A DNA stretch of 64,000 nt, from contig JABTUQ010000003.1 of the NCBI GenBank assembly GCA_015075225.1, forward strand, positions 62,001 to 126,000, given 5' to 3'. Each line of letters opens with the position of its first letter. The first letter of the stretch is position 1. Positions 53,310-64,000 of the stretch are shown piece after piece. This DNA is from Burkholderiales bacterium (GTDB taxonomy: Bacteria; Pseudomonadota; Gammaproteobacteria; Burkholderiales; Nitrosomonadaceae). The notes beneath the pieces were generated by a model that worked only from the letters and a program-made list of their open reading frames with translations, was not told where the DNA came from and did no database searches. The position numbers were made by a program, and so were the translations under genes.

Positions 53310-54137
53310 ATGCTTAGTATCCGGCTTTTTACCGCTTTCGTAATGTTGACCGCCTTTCTGGCGGCATTATTTTATCTGCCGGATATTTTCTGGGCGATAT
53401 TATTGTTGGGACTGACAGTGACAGCAGCGAGGGAATGGTGTCGCCTAGGGTTGTTTTCAGTTGGTCAGACGGTTCTTTATATGATTCTTACCACCTTGCT
53501 GGGGGGGGAGCTGTTATTCCTCATGAGTGTGGTTTTATCCAAAAATCCGGCAGATCAGTCGATGATCTGGTTCTATGTCGCGTCTGTCTTATTTTGGCTG
53601 CTGGCTGTACCCATCCAGCTGGCAACAGTCCGGGCAATCCGTAATCCATGGTTGCTTATGTCGATCGGCTGGCTGGTTCTGTTGCCTGTGTGTCTGTCGC
53701 TCTATCAGCTTCGTGCGATGAACCCCATGTTGCTGCTTGGATTTATGGGGGTAGTATGGATTTCGGATAGTGCTGCTTATTTCATTGGCCGTGCTTATGG
53801 AAAAAACAAGCTTGCTCCGCAGATCAGCCCGGGAAAAACCTGGGAGGGCGTGGTGGCTGCCTTGATTGGAGTGCTGGTATACGCTCTGATCTGGTTTTAT
53901 GCGATTAATAACAACCAGCCGATGGTTGGCTGGCTGGTTCCATTGTTACTTATTCTTGCTGTGCTGGGAATAGTGGGCGATCTATACGAATCATTGTTAA
54001 AACGGCAGGCGGGTGTCAAGGATAGTGGACGTATACTTCCCGGCCATGGTGGTGTGCTGGATCGTATCGATGCATTGTTACCAGTACTTCCTGTTGCCAC
54101 TCTTGCGGCAATCCTATTTTATTCGACTAAATCATGA
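53310..54137 (+). CDS. cdsA: Phosphatidate cytidylyltransferase
   Basis: Membrane enzyme that makes CDP-diacylglycerol from phosphatidate and CTP. 275 residues, about seven to eight hydrophobic segments, with the C-terminal signature ([29 protein letters not shown]; about 235-258) holding catalytic Asp residues, and [20 protein letters not shown] earlier. Overlaps dxr by 4 bp (ATGA). Confidence 0.95.
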   Translation: MLSIRLFTAFVMLTAFLAALFYLPDIFWAILLLGLTVTAAREWCRLGLFSVGQTVLYMILTTLLGGELLFLMSVVLSKNPADQSMIWFYVASVLFWLLAVPIQLATVRAIRNPWLLMSIGWLVLLPVCLSLYQLRAMNPMLLLGFMGVVWISDSAAYFIGRAYGKNKLAPQISPGKTWEGVVAALIGVLVYALIWFYAINNNQPMVGWLVPLLLILAVLGIVGDLYESLLKRQAGVKDSGRILPGHGGVLDRIDALLPVLPVATLAAILFYSTKS

Positions 54138-55369
54138 CAAAAACCCGTCATCTGACCATACTGGGCTCAACCGGCAGCATCGGTGAAAGTACGCTGGATG
54201 TGGTGGCCAGACATCCTGGACAGTATCAAGTGGTGGCACTGACTGCCGACAAGAATGTTGACAAGATGTACGAGCAGTGCAAGCAGTTTCATCCGTCGTA
54301 TGCTGTCATGCTTAACCCGCAGAGTGCTGCGCGTTTGGAAGATAAATTGCGGATAGCGGGTTTGGATACCTTGGTGCTGTCAGGAATAGAATCACTGGAG
54401 AAAGTGGCATCCCTGCCGGAGATTGATACAGTAATGGCGGCCATTGTGGGCGCGGCGGGTATCCGGCCTACGCTTTCAGCCGCGCGAGCGGGAAAACATA
54501 TCCTTCTGGCCAACAAAGAAACACTCGTGATGGCAGGGCGTGTCTTTATGGATACGCTCAGACAGCACAATGCAACATTACTGCCGATAGACAGCGAACA
54601 TAACGCAATTTTTCAATCCTTGCCCCACCATTTTAATGGTGATCTGACGGAATCGGGAGTGCGCCGGATATTACTAACCGCTTCGGGAGGGCCCTTCCGT
54701 AATGTGGATCTGGATGTGCTGGAAACGGTGACTCCGGAGCAGGCTTGCGCGCATCCCAATTGGGTGATGGGCAGGAAAATATCGGTTGATTCAGCCACCA
54801 TGATGAACAAAGGGCTGGAAGTCATAGAAGCATATTGGTTATTTAATGCGGCGCCAGAAAAAATCCAGGTTGTGATTCATCCCCAGAGTGTCATTCACTC
54901 GATGGTGGAATATATTGATGGCTCGGTACTCGCCCAGCTAGGCAATCCCGATATGCGTACACCGATAGCACATGCGCTGAGCTATCCAGAAAGAATGGAA
55001 AGCGGTGTGCAATCCCTGGATATATTCAAGGTCGCACGGCTCGATTTTGAAGCACCGGATTTCAAGCGATTTCCCTGTCTCAGGCTTGCATACGAAGCGC
55101 TGGCAGCTGGCGGTAACATGCCGGCTGTACTGAATGCTGCTAACGAGGTGGCAGTCGAGGATTTTCTCGCTGGTGCAATACCCTTTACGGCAATTCCTGC
55201 AATGATTGAGCATGTGATGAAATCAACTGAAAGGCAGGAAGTAACCGATCTGGAAGGCGTGCTTCTGGCTGATGCACAGGCGCGTGAACAAGCCCATTCC
55301 TGGGCGGCCAGCCACGCTCGGCAGTATATAAAACAAACAGGAAGACCATCATCATTGAGTGCCAGGTAG
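54134..55369 (+). CDS. dxr: 1-deoxy-D-xylulose-5-phosphate reductoisomerase
   Basis: Second enzyme of the MEP isoprenoid pathway, NADPH- and metal-dependent. 411 residues: [20 protein letters not shown] (about 6-25; NADPH site), [28 protein letters not shown] (metal Asp/Glu), SASGGPFR-type [11 protein letters not shown] and [20 protein letters not shown]. It overlaps cdsA upstream, and its end overlaps the open frame of rseP. Confidence 0.96.
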   Translation: MTKTRHLTILGSTGSIGESTLDVVARHPGQYQVVALTADKNVDKMYEQCKQFHPSYAVMLNPQSAARLEDKLRIAGLDTLVLSGIESLEKVASLPEIDTVMAAIVGAAGIRPTLSAARAGKHILLANKETLVMAGRVFMDTLRQHNATLLPIDSEHNAIFQSLPHHFNGDLTESGVRRILLTASGGPFRNVDLDVLETVTPEQACAHPNWVMGRKISVDSATMMNKGLEVIEAYWLFNAAPEKIQVVIHPQSVIHSMVEYIDGSVLAQLGNPDMRTPIAHALSYPERMESGVQSLDIFKVARLDFEAPDFKRFPCLRLAYEALAAGGNMPAVLNAANEVAVEDFLAGAIPFTAIPAMIEHVMKSTERQEVTDLEGVLLADAQAREQAHSWAASHARQYIKQTGRPSSLSAR

Positions 55370-55397
55370 TAAACGGATCACTCTCACCGATTCTGAC

Positions 55398-56765
55398 ATG
55401 ACAGTGCTTTCAACAATTTTTGCATTTGTAATTGCTCTCGGCCTGCTGATCACTTTTCACGAGCTGGGCCATTATCTGGTTGCCCGCTGGTGTGGTGTAA
55501 AGGTTTTACGTTTTTCGCTTGGATTTGGTCAGCCTTTCTTTAGAAAGCAGTTAGGTAAAGACCAGACAGAGTGGGTTGTGGCAGCGATCCCTCTCGGGGG
55601 GTATGTCAAGATGCTGGATGAGCATGAAGGTCCAGTTTCCCCAGCGGAACTGCCGCGCGCTTTTAACCGCCAGCCTGTTTCCAGGCGATTTGCTATTGTT
55701 GTAGCTGGCCCGGTTGCCAATTTTCTTCTTGCCATCCTGTTGTACTGGCTGCTTTTCATACTTGGCGTCAGTGGTGTAAAGCCAATACTGGGGGAAATCG
55801 AATCTTCCACTCTTGCAGCTTCGGCTGGTTTCAGAAATGGAGATGTCATTACTGGAATTGGCGATCAGGCAATTACCACCTGGCAGGAAGCGCGGCTGTT
55901 ATTGCTGGACAACGCGGTAGACAAAAATGCGGATGTCAGGGTGTCAGTGACAGGGGAAAGTGGCATTGCGCGCCAACTCAGGCTTGATTTAAGCGGTCTT
56001 GGAGCTGAAGATCTGGAGAGTGATTTTCTGAGTAAGCTGGGGTTGAGCGCCTATCAACCGGTTATTGTGCCGGTAATAGACCAGGTGATGGCCGGAGGTG
56101 CTGCAGAGCTTGCAGGATTCAAGTCAGGCGACAAGATTCTGGCGATTGATGGCAAGGAAATTATTTCCTGGGAAGATGTGGTAGCAATAATCCGTTCAAA
56201 TCCCAATCATACACTCCGGTTTGAAGTATGGCGGGATGGCGTGGAGCTTGATTTGTCGTTGCAACCAGAAGCAGTTACCGAGGGACAGATCGAAATTGGC
56301 AAGGCTGGAGTTACCCCAAAGATTGAACACGCTGTGCTTGAGGCGCTGATGGTGAAAACAAGTTATCCGCCTGTAACAGCACTGGCCAGAGCTGTGAACA
56401 AAACTTGGGAGATGTCTTACTTTACCTTGCGCATGCTCGGCAAAATGATTACTGGCGATGTGTCCCTGAAAAATATCAGCGGGCCCATTACCATTGCAAA
56501 TTATGCTGGCCAGTCGGCAAAAATGGGGTTAACGGCTTACCTGGGTTTTCTGGCTTTGATCAGTATCAGCCTGGGTGTACTGAATCTCTTGCCGATTCCA
56601 GTGCTGGATGGTGGGCACTTGATGTATTACTTGATTGAGGCGGCAAGAGGCGTCCCATTGTCCGAAAAAATCATGCAAATTGGTCATCAGATTGGCATGA
56701 TTCTACTGGTGACATTAATGATTTTTGCTATTCATAACGATTTACTTCGCCTAGTTTCTGAATAA
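55398..56765 (+). CDS. rseP: RIP metalloprotease RseP
   Basis: Inner-membrane site-2 protease that cleaves anti-sigma factors in the sigma-E envelope-stress pathway. 455 residues from ATG 55398 (homology starts here; the upstream open frame overlaps dxr). FHELGHYLVARWCGVKV (about 19-35) with HExxH, a periplasmic region with two PDZ domains (about 115-300), and the C-terminal NLLPIPVLDGGHLMYYLIEA with the third zinc ligand region. bamA begins 3 bp later. Confidence 0.96.
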   Translation: MTVLSTIFAFVIALGLLITFHELGHYLVARWCGVKVLRFSLGFGQPFFRKQLGKDQTEWVVAAIPLGGYVKMLDEHEGPVSPAELPRAFNRQPVSRRFAIVVAGPVANFLLAILLYWLLFILGVSGVKPILGEIESSTLAASAGFRNGDVITGIGDQAITTWQEARLLLLDNAVDKNADVRVSVTGESGIARQLRLDLSGLGAEDLESDFLSKLGLSAYQPVIVPVIDQVMAGGAAELAGFKSGDKILAIDGKEIISWEDVVAIIRSNPNHTLRFEVWRDGVELDLSLQPEAVTEGQIEIGKAGVTPKIEHAVLEALMVKTSYPPVTALARAVNKTWEMSYFTLRMLGKMITGDVSLKNISGPITIANYAGQSAKMGLTAYLGFLALISISLGVLNLLPIPVLDGGHLMYYLIEAARGVPLSEKIMQIGHQIGMILLVTLMIFAIHNDLLRLVSE

Positions 56766-56768
56766 ACC

Positions 56769-59043
56769 ATGAAATTCAGATTCCTATTATTACTGTTTTC
56801 CCTTTATTCAATCGGGTGTATGGCGGATGAATCATTCGTCGTGCGGGATATCCGCGTGGAAGGGATCCAGCGTACCGAAGCCGGAACGATATTCAGCTAT
56901 CTGCCTGTCAAAGTCGGCGATGTGCTTGATAGTAAAAAAGCCAGTGCAGCCATCAAGGCTTTGTATGCCACTGGCTTTTTCAGTGATGTCAAACTGAAAT
57001 CGGAAGCAGGATTGCTTATAGTGCAGGTTCAGGAGCGTCCTGCCATTGCACAAATCAGCATTAATGGTGCAAAGGAGTTTGACAAGGACAAGCTCAAGGA
57101 GGGTCTGAAACAGGCCGGTTTGTCCGAATCCCGTATTTTCAGTCGATCGTTGCTGGATAAGGCCGAGCAGGAATTGAAGCGCCAGTACATCAGCCGTGGC
57201 AAATATGCAGTCAAGATCACCACGACGACCACCCCGCTGGAGCGTAACCGTATTGGTATCAACTTTGATATCAAGGAAGGCAAGACCGCTCGCATCAAAC
57301 AAATTAACATTGTGGGGAATCAGGTTTTTCCTGAAGATGATCTGGTCGGGTTGTTCAGTCTTAAAACACCGGGATTGATGACCTGGTTTACCAAGGATGA
57401 CCAGTATTCCAAGCAGAAACTGTCGGCTGATCTTGAAACTTTGCGTTCTACTACCTGGATCGGGGCTACCTGAATTCAACATTGAATCCACGCAGGTTTC
57501 AATCACACCTGATATGAAGGATATTTATATCACGGTTAATGTGACTGAAGGCCCGCAATACACGGTATCCAATATCAAGCTGGCAGGTGAATTGCTGGTG
57601 CCGGAAGAAGAATTGCGCAAACTGATCAAGCTGGAACCGGGTGGAATATTTGTGCGCGAAAAGCTGACTGAATCTATCAAACTGATCAGTGACCGATTGG
57701 GGAATGATGGTTACGCGTTTGCCAACGTCAATGCTTCGCCCGAGCTGGATAAGGAAACCCGGCAGACTGCATTTACCTTCTTTATTGATCCAGGCCGCCG
57801 TGTTTATGTCAGGCGGATCAATGTCAGTGGTAATGATCGCACACGGGATGAGGTCATTCGCCGTGAATTCAGGCAGATGGAGGGAGCCTGGCATTCTACC
57901 GAGCAAATCAATCGTTCCAGGCAGCGTGTAGATAGGCTGGATTTCTTTACCAGTGTAAATATCGAGACACCTCCGGTTGCAGATGTTCCGGATCAGGTGG
58001 ATATCAATGTCAATGTTGCCGAGAAACCAACCGGGGCTATTATGTTTGGTGCCGGTTATTCTGATCGTGAAGGAATCATCCTGAATGGATCAATTGCCCA
58101 GAATAATATTTTTGGAACCGGAAACTTCCTGAGCTTGCAGGTAAACACGGGTAGCGTTAACAAAGTTATTTCTGCTTCATTCAATAATCCCTACTATACG
58201 ATCAATGGAGTGAGTCTTGGACTGGAAGCGTTCAAGCGCGATATCAACACCCGTTCCCTGAGTAGCGTGGGTATGTTCAACACGGATACAACCGGCGCCA
58301 ATATCCGTTTTGGTATTCCTGTTGCCGAGAACGATATCGTCTCATTGGGTTTGGGAGCCGAGCATACGGCTATTCATTTGCGTGATGATAGCCCGCAACG
58401 ATTCAAGGATTTCGTCAATCAATACGGCAAGGCTTCCTACAACCTTCCCTTGACCCTGAGCTGGGCACGTGATCGCCGTGACAGTGCCATCTGGACAACA
58501 TCCGGGATGACACAACGGCTGTTTGGTGAATTTAGCATGCCGGTCGGTGATCTGAAATATTACAAAGTGAGCTATGAGCAGCGGTGGTTTTTTCCCATCT
58601 CGAGAATGTTTACTTTGATGCTGAACGGCGAAGTGGGAATTGGTGATGGTTATTCCGGCCGATCCCTGCCGTTCTTCAAAAACTTTTTTGCAGGTGGTTT
58701 TAACTCTGTGCGAGGCTACAATATCAATACACTCGGACCGCGTGATAGCGATAACCGGGTACTGGGTGGCAGCAAACGTATCGTAGGAAATGTTGAGGTA
58801 TTATTTCCGGTGCCTTTCATGAAGGAAGATAAATCGGTACGTCTGAGCGCCTTTGCAGACGGAGGAACGATTATCAATACATTCTCTGGCTTGGGTTTTG
58901 ATGATTTTCGCTATTCTGCCGGACTGGCAGCAACCTGGATTTCGCCCATGGGGCCGCTTAAATTCAGCGTTGCGCAGCCACTTAATGATCAATCGGGCGA
59001 CAAGTTGCAACGCTTCCAGTTTCAGTTCGGGCAAACTTTCTAA
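56769..59043 (+). pseudogene. bamA: Outer membrane protein assembly factor BamA, two single-base losses
   Basis: Omp85-family core of the BAM complex that inserts beta-barrel proteins. Signal peptide about 1-19, five POTRA domains (to about residue 420), then a 16-strand barrel with the RGY loop ([11 protein letters not shown]) and the terminal QFGQTF. The frame breaks in POTRA 3: at about 57449-57453 one T appears missing before ACTACCTGG, and at about 57470-57473 one G is missing before AATTC; with both restored it reads [17 protein letters not shown]. The corrected length would be about 758. BamA is essential, so I regard this as likely a sequence error. Confidence 0.9.
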
Positions 59044-59150
59044 GCATCAGGCTATTGGAAAACATGGCGAAAATGGTTGAATGCACCAGGGCAGCTGGAT
59101 ACCCCTCTGGTTTTTCAATAACCATCATGAGTAGACATAATCTGAAAGTA

Positions 59151-59714
59151 ATGAGATACCTATCAAATAGATGCTGGAAAAGGGCACTCTCCTGGTCTGT
59201 GAAAGTATGCATGACCGCAGTGATTTTCATGGTTCCGGTGCATTCATTCGCCGGAGAAATAAAAATCGGGGTAGTGAATACAGAGAAGGTTTTGCGGGAA
59301 TCCAGGCCTGCTATCGCTGCACAGAAAAAAATAGAAAAAGAATTTCAAGCGCGCGATGCGCGAATCGGCGAACTTTCTGCCCAAATTAAAGCATTACAGC
59401 AAGAGCTTGAGAAAAATATGAGTGCTGCCCATGAAGAAGAGCGGCGTCTGAAGGAGCGTGAGCTCGCCAGCCTCAGTCGCCGGTATCAGCGCACACAGCA
59501 GCAGATGCGGGAAGATTTGAGTTTACGCCAGAACGAGGAATATGGCCTGATTCTGGAACGTATCAACCAGGTGATTAAGGAGCTGGCTGAGAAACAATCT
59601 TACGATCTGATTTTGCAGTTGCAGGATTCGGTTTATCGGAGTGCGCGTATTGATATTACCGATCAGGTGATCAAGGCATTGAATGCCATGGAATCTGCAG
59701 CAGGTAAACCTTAA
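59151..59714 (+). CDS. skp: OmpH/Skp family periplasmic chaperone
   Basis: Trimeric periplasmic chaperone for unfolded outer-membrane proteins. 187 residues from ATG 59151: signal peptide to about 34 (hydrophobic [17 protein letters not shown]), then the Skp N-terminal strand [19 protein letters not shown], and a long charged coiled coil (about 65-150) that forms the trimer arms. The start is unsure: ATG 59127 and TTG 59055 are also in frame, and none has a strong ribosome site. bamA-skp-fabZ is the usual order, but lpxD is missing between skp and fabZ. Confidence 0.9.
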   Translation: MRYLSNRCWKRALSWSVKVCMTAVIFMVPVHSFAGEIKIGVVNTEKVLRESRPAIAAQKKIEKEFQARDARIGELSAQIKALQQELEKNMSAAHEEERRLKERELASLSRRYQRTQQQMREDLSLRQNEEYGLILERINQVIKELAEKQSYDLILQLQDSVYRSARIDITDQVIKALNAMESAAGKP

Positions 59715-59757
59715 GTTGACGATTACTACGAAAAAACAGGGAGACAAACAAGCCGTG

Positions 59758-60192
59758 ATGGATATTCATGAAATACTGAAATACCTGCCGCACCGTTATC
59801 CGTTGATTCTGGTTGACCGGGTGGTTGCCCTGGAAGAGGGTAAAAGGATTCATGCCTACAAGAATGTTTCCATCAATGAACCCTATTTTTCCGGACATTT
59901 TCCACATCATCCCGTCATGCCGGGGGTGTTGATCGTTGAAGCACTGGCTCAGGCTGCTGCATTGCTGACCATCCGTTCGGAGAACATGGAAAAGGATAAT
60001 GGGCAAGTGTATTACTTTGTCGGTATCGATGCTGTCCGCTTCAAGAAACCGGTCATCGCAGGCGATCAGCTGGTGTTGAAGGTTGAAATTACCCGCCAGC
60101 TCAAGGGTATCTGGAAGTACACCGCCTGTGCGGAAGTGGATGGCCAAGTGGTGACCGAAGCACAATTGATGTGCACTGCCAGAACAATTTGA
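59758..60192 (+). CDS. fabZ: 3-hydroxyacyl-[ACP] dehydratase FabZ
   Basis: Hot-dog-fold dehydratase of fatty-acid elongation. 144 residues from ATG 59758: [20 protein letters not shown], the catalytic [20 protein letters not shown] (about 47-66) and the Glu in that block, and [26 protein letters not shown] is 13 nt before the ATG; GTG 59755 is an alternative. Upstream 59683-59757 is open but unconserved. Confidence 0.95.
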   Translation: MDIHEILKYLPHRYPLILVDRVVALEEGKRIHAYKNVSINEPYFSGHFPHHPVMPGVLIVEALAQAAALLTIRSENMEKDNGQVYYFVGIDAVRFKKPVIAGDQLVLKVEITRQLKGIWKYTACAEVDGQVVTEAQLMCTARTI

Positions 60193-60833
60193 CCTGTATC
60201 ACTGCAAGTTCAGAAAAAACAAAGGATAATTCCGGTGGTGGATGGAAATATCCGGAAGGAAAGGTGATCTACGGTGTGGATGAAGCGGGTAGGGGGCCGC
60301 TGGCAGGGCCAGTGTACGCTGCCTGCGTAGTGCTTGATCCTGTTCGCCCGATCGAAGGGCTGGCAGATTCCAAACAGTTAAGCGAGAAAAAAAGAACCAG
60401 TCTGGCTGACCGGATCAAACAACATGCTCGTTTCTGGTCAATCGCTTCTGCCTCGGTTGAGGAAATTGATCAGATGAACATTCTGCAAGCCAGCCTGCTT
60501 GCCATGCAAAGGGCAATCGTCCATCTGGAACCGGTTACCGATGCACTGATTCTGGTAGATGGTAACCGTGTGCCTCAACTGGATTACGAGGTGCAGGCCA
60601 TCGTCAGGGGAGACAGTCTGATTGCCGAGATCTCGGCAGCCTCGATTCTTGCCAAAACGGCACGGGATGCCGAGATGTTGCGGTTACATGAAATTTATCC
60701 GGCTTATGGCTTTGACCGGCATAAAGGCTACCCTACCCGGGTACACCTTGAGGCAATCCGTTTGCACGGAATAACGGATATCCACCGCAGGAGCTTTGCG
60801 CCGTGTGGCAGACAACCGGCATTGGGATATTGA
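60171..60833 (+). CDS. rnhB: Ribonuclease HII
   Basis: Cuts RNA in RNA-DNA hybrids and single ribonucleotides in DNA. The catalytic core begins at [20 protein letters not shown] with the first Asp-Glu, followed by [24 protein letters not shown] and [16 protein letters not shown], plus a C-terminal [21 protein letters not shown]. The start is unsure: GTG 60171 overlaps fabZ by 22 bp and yields 220 residues; GTG 60264 (GGAAGG just before it) yields 189 and better matches the family length. Confidence 0.9.
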   Translation: MHCQNNLTCITASSEKTKDNSGGGWKYPEGKVIYGVDEAGRGPLAGPVYAACVVLDPVRPIEGLADSKQLSEKKRTSLADRIKQHARFWSIASASVEEIDQMNILQASLLAMQRAIVHLEPVTDALILVDGNRVPQLDYEVQAIVRGDSLIAEISAASILAKTARDAEMLRLHEIYPAYGFDRHKGYPTRVHLEAIRLHGITDIHRRSFAPCGRQPALGY

Positions 60834-60880
60834 TTAACCATTTTTATTAACCAGAAGGAAGCCTGATTCAGGCAGAAAAC

Positions 60881-61360
60881 ATGCGCATAGTGAAAGATAC
60901 GGTAGTGACACTCCACTACAAAATGATTGACCAGGAAGGCAACGTGATGGAAGAAACAGAGGAGCCCATCAGCTATCTGCATGGTGGCTATGACGGGATA
61001 TTTCCAGCTGTGGAAGAAGCGTTGCACGAGAAAGAGACCGGAGCCACCCTGTCTCTGGAAATGGAGCCGGAAGATGCCTTTGGAGATTACGATGAAGAAT
61101 TGATGCGGGTTGAACCGCGCAGTGCCTTCCCCGAGGAAATCGCTGTCGGCATGCAGTTCGAGGGCGGCGAGGAAGATTCGGATGATTTTTATATCTACAC
61201 GGTGAGAGAAGTCACTGACGATGTCGTAGTGGTGGATGGCAATCATCCCTACGCCGGCATGGCGTTCCAGTTCGAGTGCACGGTGACGGCAGTGCGCCCG
61301 GCAACAGCCGAAGAACTGACTCACGGGCACGTGCATGGCCCCCATGGCCACGAGCACTGA
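60881..61360 (+). CDS. slyD: FKBP-type peptidyl-prolyl isomerase, SlyD-like
   Basis: 159-residue cytoplasmic PPIase/chaperone. The FKBP core VTLHYKMIDQEGNVMEETEE, PISYLHGGYDGIFPAVEEAL and MEPEDAFGDYDEELM is followed by the insert-in-flap region, a C-terminal AFQFECTVTAVRPAT and a His-rich end HGHVHGPHGHEH that may bind nickel as in SlyD. It abuts mutS: its stop (61358-61360) is directly followed by the mutS stop. Confidence 0.92.
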   Translation: MRIVKDTVVTLHYKMIDQEGNVMEETEEPISYLHGGYDGIFPAVEEALHEKETGATLSLEMEPEDAFGDYDEELMRVEPRSAFPEEIAVGMQFEGGEEDSDDFYIYTVREVTDDVVVVDGNHPYAGMAFQFECTVTAVRPATAEELTHGHVHGPHGHEH

Positions 61361-63961
61361 TCAACCCGTTTGACTTAGCATTGATTTGATCAGATAAAGC
61401 TGTTCCAGTGCATCCCGGGGTGTCAATTCATCCGGGTGAAGCTGCTCAAGATAATCGAGCACCGGGTGCACGGAAGCCGGGACAGCTTCCCCGCTTTCCA
61501 CGGTGGTTTCAAATAGTGTCTGCTGCGGGCTTTTGCCGAGCGATTCCTGTTCCAGTCGTGCCAACATTTTTCCGGCGTTGCGGATGACTTTATCGGGCAC
61601 GCCTGCCAGTGCGGCCACATGCAGCCCGTAACTCCGGTTTGCGGGCCCTTCCTCTATCCGGTGCAGAAAAACAATACGTCTTTTGTGTTCCACAGCAGCA
61701 ACATGTACATTGGCCGCCTGCGGAAATTCTTCTGCCAGCCGGGTTAATTCGAAATAATGGGTGGCGAACAGGGTATAACTCTGGTTCTGTGTCAATAGAT
61801 GGCGAGCGATGGCAAAAGCCAGCGCAAGCCCATCAAATGTTGAAGTGCCCCGGCCAATTTCGTCTACCAGCACCAGACTTTGTGCGGTGGCGTTGCGCAA
61901 TATCCCGGCGGCTTCCGTCATTTCCACCATGAAAGTAGAGCGTCCGCCTGCCAGATCATCAGCTGCGCCAATTCGCGTAAAAATCTGGTCGATTGGTCCG
62001 ATGCGGGCAAATCGGGCTGGAACAAAACTACCGCAGTGCGCCAGCAGGACGATCAGTGCTGTTTGCCGCATATAAGTGGATTTTCCACCCATATTGGGCC
62101 CGGTAATGATCAGCATTTGCCGTCCTCCCCGGGTGATGGCGCCCAGCTGGGTGTCATTGGCGATATAGTGCTCCACCTGATTTTCCACCACGGGATGTCG
62201 TCCATCTTCGATAATCAGAACGGGATCATCGGTAAACACGGGTTGGGTGTAGCCGGACAGATCCGCGCGTTCGGCAAAGGCACACAGGACATCCAGCTCT
62301 GCAATCGAGCGGGCCATTTCCTGCAAGGGCGTGATGTCATCAGCCAGTTGTTCCAGCAATTGTTCGTACAGCATTTTTTCCCGTGCCAGCGCCTGTTCAC
62401 GTGCGGACAGGGTTTTATGCTCGAAGGCCTGCAACTCGGGAATGATGTAGCGTTCCGCATTTTTCAGGGTTTGTCTGCGGCGGTAATCCGGCGGGATTTT
62501 TTCTCCGTGGATGCGGGTGACCTCGATATAAAAACCATGCACTCGATTGTATTCGACCTTGAGACTCGGGATGCCGGTACGTTCGCGCTCCCGTGTTTCC
62601 AGTTGCAGCAGGAAATCACCGCAGTTCTCCTGCAAGGCGCGCAGTTCATCCAGTTCGGCGTCGAAACCATCCGCAATCACGCCACCCTCGCGAATCACGG
62701 CGCCGGGCACTGGCTGCAATGCGCTGACGAGTAGTTGCGAGAGTGCAGCATCCGGCTGTATGGATAGAATAAAGCGCTGCATGGCCGTTGCTGTCGTGGC
62801 TGTCAGCAAGGTGATAATTCCGGGTAGTGTGGTCAGGCTGTCACGCAAGCCGGACAAATCACGGGGCCGGGCTGTTTTCAGCGCAATCCGGCTGGTGATG
62901 CGTTCGATATCGGCGATTTGTTTGAGCTGTGCCCGGAGGGGAGCGTAAAGATTTTCCGGATTGGCTGCAATCAGTGCGGAAATAGTGTCAAGCCGTTGCT
63001 GCAATGTGGCCCGGTTGCGTAACGGGTGATGCAGCCAGTGGCGCAGCAGGCGGCTGCCCATGCTGGTTGAACAGGTATCCAGCAAAGAGGCTAGCGTGGG
63101 GGTGTCTTCACCACGCAGCGTAAGCGTAATCTCCAGATTGCGGCGGGTGGCCGCATCCATCCGCAAATAGGCATCCTGCCGTTCCACCTGCAATGTGTGC
63201 AAATGGCCGGGTAGCTGCCTGGATGATTCGTCTGTTGCGGTCTGTTGAGTCAGTCTGACGTATTCGAGCAATGCCCCGGCTGCCATGATGGCAGCGTGCA
63301 GATCTTCGCAACCAAAAGCCTGAAGATCACGGGTGCCGAATTGCCGGGTGAGTTGCTGCACGGCATGTTCATAATCAAACTGCCAGTCCGGCAACCGCCT
63401 GGGCGTGGCAAATTGATGCAACATCACGGGCAGAGCGAGCGATTCCGGCAGCAGGATTTCTGTCGGGCGCAGGCGTTCCAGCTCACTGGCCAGGCTATCC
63501 GGAGCCGTTTCCAGTACACGCATATCGCCTGCGGCCAGATTGAGCCATGCCAGCCCGATCTGGCCGTGATGCAGCGCCAGAGTCAGCACGATACTGTTGT
63601 TGCGTTCTTCCAGTAGTCCGGCATCGGTCAGCGTGCCGGGGGTAATGATGCGTGTCACCTGACGCTCCACCGGCCCTTTGCTGGTGGCCGGGTCGCCGGT
63701 TTGCTCGCAGATGGCGATGGATTCACCTAACCTGACCAGCCTGGCCAGGTATTGTTCGGCTGCATGAAAGGGTACGCCCGCCATCCTGATCGGCTCGCCA
63801 GCCGAGGAGCCGCGTTGCGTGAGGGTGATATCCAGCAGCTTTGCCGCTTTCTCGGCATCCTCATAAAACAGTTCGTAAAAATCGCCCATGCGATAAAACA
63901 GCAGCTTGTCAGCATGCTGTGCCTTGATGCGCAAATACTGCTGCATCATCGGTGTGTGCAC
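61361..63961 (-). CDS. mutS: DNA mismatch repair protein MutS, N-terminal end possibly beyond the window
   Basis: Mismatch-recognising ATPase. 866 codons visible: mismatch-binding [19 protein letters not shown] (Phe-x-Glu motif, about 22-40), connector, core and clamp domains, Walker [16 protein letters not shown] (about 617-631), Walker [17 protein letters not shown] and the C-terminal HTH. The GTG at 63961 is the last start inside the window, but the frame stays open to base 64000 with no stop, and known MutS proteins start 5-20 residues before TPMMQQYL, so the real start may lie outside. Convergent with slyD with no gap. Confidence 0.93.
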   Translation of the reverse strand: MHTPMMQQYLRIKAQHADKLLFYRMGDFYELFYEDAEKAAKLLDITLTQRGSSAGEPIRMAGVPFHAAEQYLARLVRLGESIAICEQTGDPATSKGPVERQVTRIITPGTLTDAGLLEERNNSIVLTLALHHGQIGLAWLNLAAGDMRVLETAPDSLASELERLRPTEILLPESLALPVMLHQFATPRRLPDWQFDYEHAVQQLTRQFGTRDLQAFGCEDLHAAIMAAGALLEYVRLTQQTATDESSRQLPGHLHTLQVERQDAYLRMDAATRRNLEITLTLRGEDTPTLASLLDTCSTSMGSRLLRHWLHHPLRNRATLQQRLDTISALIAANPENLYAPLRAQLKQIADIERITSRIALKTARPRDLSGLRDSLTTLPGIITLLTATTATAMQRFILSIQPDAALSQLLVSALQPVPGAVIREGGVIADGFDAELDELRALQENCGDFLLQLETRERERTGIPSLKVEYNRVHGFYIEVTRIHGEKIPPDYRRRQTLKNAERYIIPELQAFEHKTLSAREQALAREKMLYEQLLEQLADDITPLQEMARSIAELDVLCAFAERADLSGYTQPVFTDDPVLIIEDGRHPVVENQVEHYIANDTQLGAITRGGRQMLIITGPNMGGKSTYMRQTALIVLLAHCGSFVPARFARIGPIDQIFTRIGAADDLAGGRSTFMVEMTEAAGILRNATAQSLVLVDEIGRGTSTFDGLALAFAIARHLLTQNQSYTLFATHYFELTRLAEEFPQAANVHVAAVEHKRRIVFLHRIEEGPANRSYGLHVAALAGVPDKVIRNAGKMLARLEQESLGKSPQQTLFETTVESGEAVPASVHPVLDYLEQLHPDELTPRDALEQLYLIKSMLSQTG

Positions 63962-64000
63962 AGGGGACTCCGGTGTATTCGCCGGGGGGTGCGATCTGGA

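Noticed and set aside
61880..62734. 284-codon open frame antisense to mutS
   Set aside because: Antisense to conserved MutS blocks, no start signal or domain.

Overview
The window is a stretch of a chemolithoautotrophic ammonia-oxidising betaproteobacterium, almost certainly a Nitrosomonas of the europaea/eutropha group. This rests on a complete amoC-amoA-amoB-amoE-amoD cluster whose AmoA is nearly identical to the Nitrosomonas sequence as I recall it, and on the beta-proteobacterial order of the rpsB-tsf-pyrH-frr-uppS-cdsA-dxr-rseP-bamA-skp-fabZ-rnhB block. The species call is inference; no rRNA or tRNA gene is visible in the window.

Layout. 1-285: 5' part of a threonylcarbamoyl-AMP synthase (minus strand). 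696-5222: amo cluster with a hairpin between amoC and amoA, a terminator after amoB and a bidirectional terminator after amoD. 5474-8349: comEA, then cstA with its small partner ybdD. 8517-12071: minus-strand block of a DUF488 protein, a Rieske/FAD reductase, trmL and comF. 12137-16675: biotin genes bioB-F-H-C-D, with bioH broken by an in-frame TGA and bioA absent. 16711-20429: prolyl iminopeptidase, patatin, TerC and a UspA protein. 20515-27554: a signalling and secretion-type cluster of a metallo-beta-lactamase-fold protein, a GAF-GspE ATPase, a diguanylate cyclase and an EAL-HDOD gene destroyed by an IS1182-type insertion. 27837-27974: a 45-residue one-helix membrane protein in its own transcription unit. 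28114-35092: fumC and queF (minus), then smc (frameshifted), zipA and a CDGSH protein. 35614-41264: sugar-nucleotide/polysaccharide genes, with a UDP-glucose dehydrogenase broken by a deletion. 41333-47781: glgA, pgi, thiolase, hslU, hslV (minus). 47942-49063: cytochrome c lipoprotein and FNR regulator. 49284-61360: translation, isoprenoid and outer-membrane-biogenesis block ending in slyD. 61361 to about 64000: mutS (minus).

How the genes connect. AmoCAB oxidises ammonia to hydroxylamine; AmoE and AmoD are paralogous single-helix periplasmic proteins that look like copper-handling accessories. The bio genes make biotin from a malonyl-ACP methyl ester. The 20.5-27.5 kb cluster suggests nucleotide-second-messenger control of a type II secretion/type IV pilus-like ATPase. 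The 35.6-41.3 kb genes feed surface polysaccharide. The 49-61 kb block is a housekeeping superoperon with RNA hairpins before rpsB, before tsf and before pyrH.

The most striking overall pattern is the number of damaged reading frames: bioH, the EAL-HDOD gene (IS plus two 1-base losses), the transposase, smc, UDP-glucose dehydrogenase and bamA. BamA is essential in Gram-negative bacteria, so at least its two closely spaced single-base losses are more likely sequence errors than biology. The other lesions should be read with that in mind. I did not find a CRISPR array, prophage, toxin-antitoxin or defence system, and I do not see a clear undescribed multi-gene system. The best candidates for something new are the 45-residue membrane protein gene, the shared N-terminal His-Gly of mature AmoB/AmoD/AmoE, and the RNA structures.
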